From contig JAZRBM010000005.1 of assembly GCA_045635085.1 (NCBI GenBank), forward strand, positions 65,212 through 129,211: DNA of 64,000 nt. Reading direction: 5' to 3'. Position 1 is the first letter of the stretch. Every line of letters begins with the position of its first letter. The notes under the pieces are model-generated. The model was not told the DNA's origin, made no database searches, and saw only the letters and a program-made list of their open reading frames with translations. Positions 58,628 through 64,000 of the stretch are shown piece by piece. Position numbers and translations under genes: made by a program. The DNA is from Congzhengia sp045635085 (GTDB taxonomy: Bacteria; Bacillota; Clostridia; UBA1381; UBA9506).

Positions 58628-61600
58628 TTAAGAATTAATTGTCGATACGCATATTGTCATTTCCTCTAAAACATCTAAAAACACACGAACAGTATCCAGT
58701 GCTGTAAAGGTTGTGATATTATTTTCTGCAGCACAGCGTCTTAGTACGTATCCTGATGTCTGCTGATCTTTAGAGTGCATATCTTTTGTATTGATAACGT
58801 ATGTTACAAAGCCCTTTCTCATACGGTCTAAAATTCCATTAGGACCGTCATCTACTGTTTTTTCACGGGTTTTGATTCCGTTTTCCTTTAAGAATTTGGC
58901 AGTACCGTCTGTCGCCTCAATGTTAAATCCTAAGTTATAAAAACGTTTAATCAGCGGCAGCGCCTCATCTTTATCTCCGTCAGCTATTGTTGCAAATACT
59001 GTACCATAGTTTACAACGTGCATATCTGCAGCCTGAAGCGCCTTATACAGTGCGCGTGTCAGTGAGTCGTCATAGCCGATTGCTTCGCCTGTTGACTTCA
59101 TTTCAGGAGAAAGATAGGTGTCAACACCACGAATTTTTGAGAACGAAAAAGCGGGAACCTTTACATACCAACGCTTCTTCTCCTCAGGATAAATTTCGGT
59201 AATACCCTGCTCTTTTAAAGTTTTTCCCAAAATAACAAGTGTGCCGATATCAGCCAGGCTGTAGCCTGTTGCTTTTGATAAAAATGGAACAGTACGTGAT
59301 GAACGGGGGTTGACCTCGATAACGTATACATTCTCCTCTTTATCTACAATAAACTGAATGTTGTAAAGACCTACAATGCCGATACCCAAACCTAAACGCT
59401 TGGTGTAATCTAATATTGTGTCCTTTACTTTTTGTGAAATACTAAACGTAGGATAAACTGAAATTGAGTCACCTGAGTGAATACCTGTACGTTCAACGTG
59501 CTCCATAATACCCGGAACAAATATGTCAGTACCGTCACAAACTGCATCAACTTCAACTTCTTTACCGATAATATATTTATCAACCAGTACCGGCTTATCC
59601 TCATCGATTTCAACTGCTGTTTTTAAATAGTGGCGAAGTCCCTCTTCATCTGCTACAATTTCCATAGCGCGACCACCAAGGACATAACTCGGGCGAACCA
59701 AAACAGGATAGCCTATGCTCTCAGCCGCTTTAATACCATCTTCAATCTTTGTAACTGCACGACCCTTTGGTTGTGGAATTTTAAGTTCTTCCATAATCTT
59801 TTCAAAAGAGTCACGGTTTTCAGCACGTTCGATTGCTTCGCAGTCTGTTCCGATTAGTTTTACTCCACGTCTCATCAATTCATCAGCTAAGTTGATAGCT
59901 GTCTGTCCACCGAGAGATGCTATAACACCCATAGGCTTTTCCAATTCTACAACATTCATAACATCTTCAACTGTCAATGGTTCAAAATACAGTTTGTCAG
60001 CTGTTGTGTAGTCTGTTGAAACCGTTTCAGGGTTGTTGTTTATGATAATTGCTTCATAACCGAATTTTCTGATTGTTTGCACCGCGTGAACTGTTGAATA
60101 GTCAAACTCAACACCCTGACCGATACGAATAGGACCTGAGCCTAAAACGACAATCTTATTTCTGTCTGACGGGATTGATTCATTTTCATCTTCATATGTT
60201 GAATAAAAATACGGAATATCACTTACCACTTCACCTGCACAACTATCTATCATCTTATATACAGGGAACATTTTGTTTGACTTTCTGATTTTATATACTT
60301 CTTCTTCCTTCATCTGCCAAAGCTGTGCAATGTATTTATCAGAAAAGCCCATTTTCTTTGCTTTATATAGAATGTCGACGTTTCCTTTATTATCGGAGTT
60401 CTCCAAAATTCTTTCAAAATCAACGATGTTTTTGATTTTATCCAAAAAGAACATATCTATCTGTGTAGCATTACAGATTGTAGAGTGGTCAACTCCTAAA
60501 TACATAAGCTGAGCAATGGCATAAATTCTGTCATCTGTACCCTCTGCAATATATTCCATAAGCTCATCAACAGTCATTTTGCTTTTGTCAAATTTTGACA
60601 TATAAAGGTGACATACACCGATTTCCAGTGAGCGAACAGCTTTAAGCAGGCTCTCCTCCATCGTTCTACCGATAGACATTACTTCGCCGGTTGCTTTCAT
60701 CTGTGTTGAAAGCTTGTTTGACGCCTGTGTGAATTTATCAAACGGAAATCTGGGCATCTTTGTTACAACATAGTCAATAGTCGGTTCACAAGCAGCAGGT
60801 AAGCTGCCTAATTTTATTTCATCCAATGTCATACCAACCGCGATTTTTGCTGTTACTCTTGCAATCGGGTAACCACTCGCCTTTGAAGCCAGCGCTGACG
60901 AACGGGAAACTCTGGGGTTAACCTCTATTAAGTAATATTTAAACGATTGCGGGTCGAGCGCAAACTGTACGTTACATCCACCCTCAATTTTTAACTCACG
61001 AATAAGCTTTAACGCGCTATCACGAAGCATATGGTATTCTTTATTTGTAAGCGTCTGGCTGGGAGCCACAACTATTGAGTCGCCTGTGTGAATACCAACA
61101 GGGTCTAAGTTTTCCATACTGCAGATTGCTATTGCAGTATCGTTTTTGTCGCGCATTACCTCAAATTCAATTTCTTTATAGCCTTTAATACTCTTCTCAA
61201 CTAAAACCTGACCGACAGGAGAAAGCTTTAGCGCATTTTTCATAATTTCTGCTAACTCTTCATCATTATCAGCAAATCCACCACCTGTACCGCCTAAGGT
61301 AAATGCAGGTCTTAATACAACAGGATAGCCAATACGATGCGCAGCCTCTTTTGCTTCTTCTATTGAATAAGATATTTCGGAAGGAATTACAGGTTCTCCG
61401 ATGCGCTCACAAAGCTCTTTGAACAATTCTCTGTCCTCAGCCATTTCTATACTTTCACGGCTTGTACCTAAAAGTTTTACACTGCATTCTGCCAAAATTC
61501 CCTTTTTATCAAGCTGCATAGCAAGATTTAATCCTGTCTGACCACCGATACCGGGAACGATGGCATCAGGACGCTCATAACGAATGATTTTAGCTATATA

Positions 61601-61816
61601 TTCAAGATTCAGTGGCTCCATATATACCTTGTCTGCAATAGTGGTGTCTGTCATAATTGTCGCGGGGTTTGAGTTACACAAAATAACTTCATATCCCTCT
61701 TCCTTTAGTGCAAGACAAGCCTGTGTACCTGCATAGTCAAACTCTGCAGCCTGACCTATAACGATAGGACCAGAGCCTATAACCAATACTTTTTTAATAT
61801 CATCTCTTTTAGGCAT
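58628..61816 (-). CDS. carB: Carbamoyl-phosphate synthase large subunit
   Basis: This is a 1062-residue enzyme with two ATP-grasp halves. GSGPIVIGQAAEFDYAG begins the first half and GSGPIRIGQGVEFDYS the second. It makes carbamoyl phosphate from bicarbonate, ATP and ammonia, for arginine and pyrimidines. A C-terminal MGS-like regulatory domain (about 930-1062) is present. The length is normal. It overlaps carA by eight bases. Since CarA seems to lack glutaminase residues, this subunit may be supplied with free ammonia. Confidence 0.95.
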   Translation of the reverse strand: MPKRDDIKKVLVIGSGPIVIGQAAEFDYAGTQACLALKEEGYEVILCNSNPATIMTDTTIADKVYMEPLNLEYIAKIIRYERPDAIVPGIGGQTGLNLAMQLDKKGILAECSVKLLGTSRESIEMAEDRELFKELCERIGEPVIPSEISYSIEEAKEAAHRIGYPVVLRPAFTLGGTGGGFADNDEELAEIMKNALKLSPVGQVLVEKSIKGYKEIEFEVMRDKNDTAIAICSMENLDPVGIHTGDSIVVAPSQTLTNKEYHMLRDSALKLIRELKIEGGCNVQFALDPQSFKYYLIEVNPRVSRSSALASKASGYPIARVTAKIAVGMTLDEIKLGSLPAACEPTIDYVVTKMPRFPFDKFTQASNKLSTQMKATGEVMSIGRTMEESLLKAVRSLEIGVCHLYMSKFDKSKMTVDELMEYIAEGTDDRIYAIAQLMYLGVDHSTICNATQIDMFFLDKIKNIVDFERILENSDNKGNVDILYKAKKMGFSDKYIAQLWQMKEEEVYKIRKSNKMFPVYKMIDSCAGEVVSDIPYFYSTYEDENESIPSDRNKIVVLGSGPIRIGQGVEFDYSTVHAVQTIRKFGYEAIIINNNPETVSTDYTTADKLYFEPLTVEDVMNVVELEKPMGVIASLGGQTAINLADELMRRGVKLIGTDCEAIERAENRDSFEKIMEELKIPQPKGRAVTKIEDGIKAAESIGYPVLVRPSYVLGGRAMEIVADEEGLRHYLKTAVEIDEDKPVLVDKYIIGKEVEVDAVCDGTDIFVPGIMEHVERTGIHSGDSISVYPTFSISQKVKDTILDYTKRLGLGIGIVGLYNIQFIVDKEENVYVIEVNPRSSRTVPFLSKATGYSLADIGTLVILGKTLKEQGITEIYPEEKKRWYVKVPAFSFSKIRGVDTYLSPEMKSTGEAIGYDDSLTRALYKALQAADMHVVNYGTVFATIADGDKDEALPLIKRFYNLGFNIEATDGTAKFLKENGIKTREKTVDDGPNGILDRMRKGFVTYVINTKDMHSKDQQTSGYVLRRCAAENNITTFTALDTVRVFLDVLEEMTICVSTINS

Positions 61817-62903
61817 TATCCTTCGCCTCCTTTATCATTTCTATAAACTCACCAAAAAGATATCCACTATCCTGTGGACCGGGGGCGCTTTCCGGATTAT
61901 ACTGAACTGAGAAAACTCTGTCCTTTATACATCTGACACCTTCAACACTTCCGTCAACTACATTTTTGTGTATTACTTCCAGTGGTGAGTTGTCTAAAGA
62001 ATCCTCAACCACAACATATCCGTGGTTTTGTGATGTGCTGTAGATTTTTCCCGTAAGCATGTTTCTCACAGGGTATCCACCACGGTGTCCTACCTTCATC
62101 TTTTCTGTTTTTGTACCATACGCTAGGCATATTATCTGATGCCCTAAACCAATACCAAACATCGGATAAGAACCGATTAGTTTTTTGACTGTTTCAATAA
62201 CAACTGTGGCATCTTCAGGATTTCCGGGTCCATTTGAAACAAAAACACCATCAGGCTTCATAAATTCAATTTCTTCAAAAGAAGTATTGTACGGAACAAC
62301 TGTAACATTACATCCTGCCGCATTAAGGCTCCTTATAATGCCCATTTTAATACCGCAGTCAATCGCTACAACATTATATGTATGGCTTGTTGTTCTTGAA
62401 TACCACCTTTTCTTACAACTAACTTTTTCAATAACATTTTCTAAAGCATCAGCATTTTTCAAAAGCTTAATCGCATCCTCACAAGATGTATCGGCCGCAG
62501 TTATTATCGCCTGGCGAGTGCCAAAATCGCGAATGCTGCGTACAAGCTTTCTTGTGTCAACACCATAAATGCCGGGGATTCCGTTTTCTTCCAAAAATTC
62601 TGCCAGTGTCTTAGTGTAACGGAAGTTACTCGGCATATCGTTATAGTCTCTTACAACAATAGCGCCGATAGACGGAACCTTCGCCTCAAAATCTTCATCA
62701 GTAACACCGTAGTTACCAATCAGAGGATACGTCATTACAACCATCTGGTGAGTGTAAGACAAATCGGAAATAATTTCCTGATAGCCTACAACCGAAGAAT
62801 TAAATACTATCTCACAAATTTTGTCGCAACTAGCTCCAAAGCCATAGCCGTAATACTCTTCGCCATTTTCAAATACGATTTTTCTGTCAAATGCTTTATC
62901 CAT
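61809..62903 (-). CDS. carA: Carbamoyl-phosphate synthase small subunit with lost catalytic Cys and His
   Basis: This is a 364-residue CarA homologue by length and motifs: VVGYQEIISDLSYTHQ, MTYPLIGNYG, VSNGPGNPED, HRGGYPVRN and SQNHGY. The class I amidotransferase nucleophile motif GICLGHQ reads GIGLGHQ, with Gly252 (codon GGT, 62148-62150) for the Cys. The HPE motif reads NPE, with Asn336 (codon AAT, 61896-61898) for the His; Glu338 is kept. Glutamine hydrolysis should therefore be lost, as in ammonia-dependent vertebrate CPS I, where Cys is Ser. The rest of the fold is well kept, so it may still be needed as a structural partner of CarB. Confidence 0.9.
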   Translation of the reverse strand: MDKAFDRKIVFENGEEYYGYGFGASCDKICEIVFNSSVVGYQEIISDLSYTHQMVVMTYPLIGNYGVTDEDFEAKVPSIGAIVVRDYNDMPSNFRYTKTLAEFLEENGIPGIYGVDTRKLVRSIRDFGTRQAIITAADTSCEDAIKLLKNADALENVIEKVSCKKRWYSRTTSHTYNVVAIDCGIKMGIIRSLNAAGCNVTVVPYNTSFEEIEFMKPDGVFVSNGPGNPEDATVVIETVKKLIGSYPMFGIGLGHQIICLAYGTKTEKMKVGHRGGYPVRNMLTGKIYSTSQNHGYVVVEDSLDNSPLEVIHKNVVDGSVEGVRCIKDRVFSVQYNPESAPGPQDSGYLFGEFIEMIKEAKDNA

Positions 62904-62971
62904 ACAGTCTACCTCAAATCTTTATAGCATTATTTTTTAGCACATAAATTCAACAAGTCTATATCAGAAAT

Positions 62972-63000
62972 ATTATAACATCTGGTCATACCAAAGTCAA
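62972..63000 (-). promoter_or_regulatory. Promoter of carAB
   Basis: TTGACT (62995-63000) and TATAAT (62972-62977) with a 17-bp spacer on the minus strand. Only about 60 bases lie between the predicted start and the carA ATG, and no attenuator hairpin is seen. Confidence 0.85.
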
Positions 63001-63071
63001 TAAATTTCTTTGTGGCACATTAAAAAATCATATATTTTATTTGTTTAATCTTTAAATTATGCGCTATTTTG

Positions 63072-63100
63072 TTGATTTATGTCGAAAAATGTGCTACTAT
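63072..63100 (+). promoter_or_regulatory. Promoter of the ComF-like gene
   Basis: TTGATT (63072-63077) and TACTAT (63095-63100) with a 17-bp spacer, about 30 bases before the TTG start. Confidence 0.65.
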
Positions 63101-63130
63101 TTTGTCATTAAGTAGTTTGGAGTGTCTGTT

Positions 63131-63844
63131 TTGTTTCGTTTTAAAGATTATGTGCTGTCTATCCCATTTCCTGACACTTGCATTGTTTGTGGCGGTCCTG
63201 TAGGCTCTTCAGATTTTGCTTGTAGCAGTTGCAGAAATAAAATACCATACATATCTACAGCATTTAAGTGCAAAACCTGCATGGGCTTTCTTCACAGTTC
63301 AGACGGCGGCATTTGCGGCAGTTGCCTTATGGAAAAACCTCAATACACACGCTTGATTTCCTGTGTTAAATACGAAGGTGATATCAAAAAGACTATAAGG
63401 GCGTTTAAATTCTGGAACAGGCCTGACTATCATTTAGGATATTCAAAACTCGCCTGTGAAATCTTAGACCGCGACGGGGTTTGCTTTGATGCTGTCATTC
63501 CTGTTCCGTTGTCGAAAAAATCCCTTAAAAAACGTGGTTATAATCAGTCTGCACTCATAGGAAGGCGAATTTCTATGTATTTTGAAGTACCGCAGTTTGA
63601 TGACCTGTTAATTAAAACCAAAGAAACAAAAAGTCAGTCAGAGCTTAGGCTTAAATATAGAAAAAACAACATAAAAGGTGCATTCTCCGTGAATAATCCC
63701 GAGCGTATAAATGGTCTTAATGTGCTTTTAGTAGATGATATTTTTACATCTGGTTCTACTATGAAAGAATGTTCAAAAATGTTAGCTCCACACTGCAGGA
63801 GCATAACTGCTTTTACTATTGCACGGACACAATTTAAATATTAA
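63131..63844 (+). CDS. comFC: ComF family phosphoribosyltransferase-like protein
   Basis: This is a protein of about 237 residues of the ComFC type. The N-terminal zinc finger has CIVCGG and CSSC, then CKTC and CGSC. The phosphoribosyltransferase part has PVPLSKKSLKKRGYNQS and the PRPP loop LLVDDIFTSGSTM. In transformable Firmicutes ComFC helps DNA uptake; in many others its role is not known. I chose the TTG at 63131, eight bases after GGAG; a GTG at 63122 overlaps that site. Confidence 0.85.
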   Translation: MFRFKDYVLSIPFPDTCIVCGGPVGSSDFACSSCRNKIPYISTAFKCKTCMGFLHSSDGGICGSCLMEKPQYTRLISCVKYEGDIKKTIRAFKFWNRPDYHLGYSKLACEILDRDGVCFDAVIPVPLSKKSLKKRGYNQSALIGRRISMYFEVPQFDDLLIKTKETKSQSELRLKYRKNNIKGAFSVNNPERINGLNVLLVDDIFTSGSTMKECSKMLAPHCRSITAFTIARTQFKY

Positions 63845-63871
63845 AGGCTGCAGCGTCTGCTGAAGTGATAT

Positions 63872-63912
63872 AATGATGGTAGACACAAAAAAGTGTCTAC
63901 CATCATTTTTTA
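63872..63912 (+). terminator. Perfect hairpin after comFC, possibly an IS end
   Basis: AATGATGGTAGACAC (63872-63886) pairs perfectly with GTGTCTACCATCATT (63893-63907) around AAAAAA, followed by TTTTT. It can end comFC. The GGTAGACAC...GTGTCTACC core may also be the left terminal inverted repeat of the following transposase gene. Confidence 0.75.
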
Positions 63913-63942
63913 TGCTATAATAAAAAAAAGGAGTTGAAAGAT

Positions 63943-64000
63943 ATGGGGAGACCGAAGGGCGGGACGAATGCAAATCACAGTAAGGAAGAAAAGTTGGGAT
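63943..64000 (+). mobile_element. Partial transposase gene (IS3 OrfA-like N-terminus)
   Basis: The gene begins MGRPKGGTNANHSKEEKLG and runs off the right edge. This start is typical of small helix-turn-helix OrfA-type transposase subunits of the IS3 family in Clostridia. AAGGAG precedes the ATG and an extended -10 (TGCTATAAT) lies at about 63913-63921. Only 19 codons are visible, so the family is uncertain. Confidence 0.5.

Noticed and set aside
59715..60011. Plus-strand ORF of 98 codons inside carB
   Set aside because: It is antisense to conserved carB motifs and is a shadow frame.
1..64000. tRNA, rRNA and CRISPR arrays
   Set aside because: Reading the intergenic regions I saw no tRNA-like T-arm pattern, rRNA segment or repeat-spacer array; a model-based scan could not be run.

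Overview
The window is AT-rich DNA from a low-GC Gram-positive bacterium, most likely an anaerobic, spore-forming member of the Clostridia. The evidence is AGGAGG-type ribosome binding sites, many short lipoproteins, S-layer-homology (SLH) anchored surface enzymes, a spore-coat-type manganese catalase, a T-box-like leader, the GlgC/GlgD pair, and Firmicute-type phage tail genes. I cannot name the species. Almost all host genes are on the minus strand.

Region 1 (about 0.1-20.3 kb) is a surface and signalling island of three minus-strand transcription units. Unit A runs from a guanine deaminase (20256) through a lipase-like/RsiV-like secreted protein, small membrane and lipoproteins and an SLH-anchored NlpC/P60 wall enzyme to a 7TMR-DISM histidine kinase and a receiver/SARP-type response regulator (10658). 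Unit B runs from an SLH-anchored 5'-nucleotidase (10534) through an acyltransferase-like gene broken by an in-frame amber codon, a STAS protein, a C26 amidohydrolase lipoprotein, a GNAT, a PAP2 phosphatase and a tyrosine phosphatase lipoprotein to a Pr6Pr membrane protein (1734). Unit C is a CACHE-HAMP-GGDEF diguanylate cyclase. Each unit is preceded by the same element: two direct copies of TTTGTCATA with an 11-bp period, ending exactly 10 bp before a -10 box. This suggests one regulon, probably driven by the response regulator encoded in it.

Region 2 (about 20.4-31.6 kb) is a degraded prophage. A truncated YpsA-type gene lies at its left edge. It holds a repressor-like HTH membrane protein, a late-regulator-like gene, and a siphovirus tail module (terminator, tube, Gp15 and chaperone, short tape measure, Dit, Gp37-like). 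A lipoprotein gene with its own promoter and terminator sits inside the tail module. The right end has a zinc-ribbon protein and a sigma-factor-like protein fused to an AP2 domain. No head, terminase, integrase or lysis gene is visible.

Region 3 (31.7-37.5 kb) carries redox and stress functions: two tiny proteins behind a duplicated promoter block, a tocopherol-cyclase-like protein, a YyaL thioredoxin-fold protein, manganese catalase, and thioredoxin with its reductase. A 41-bp element is shared by the yyaL/tocopherol-cyclase and trxA promoter regions.

Region 4 (37.5-47 kb) is aromatic amino acid synthesis. pheA-tyrA-aroF is preceded by a classical attenuator: a promoter, a 39-codon leader peptide with 12 Phe/Tyr codons, and mutually exclusive antiterminator and terminator hairpins. 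The shikimate operon aroB-aroC-aroEK-aroQ-aroA lies behind a T-box-like leader that seems to lack its specifier half. Region 5 (47-58.6 kb) is a complete glycogen operon, glgB-glgC-glgD-glgA-glgP plus a GH13 enzyme, with a divergent malQ. Region 6 (58.6-64 kb) is carAB, where CarA has lost both its catalytic cysteine and histidine, then a ComF-type phosphoribosyltransferase and the left end of a probable insertion sequence.
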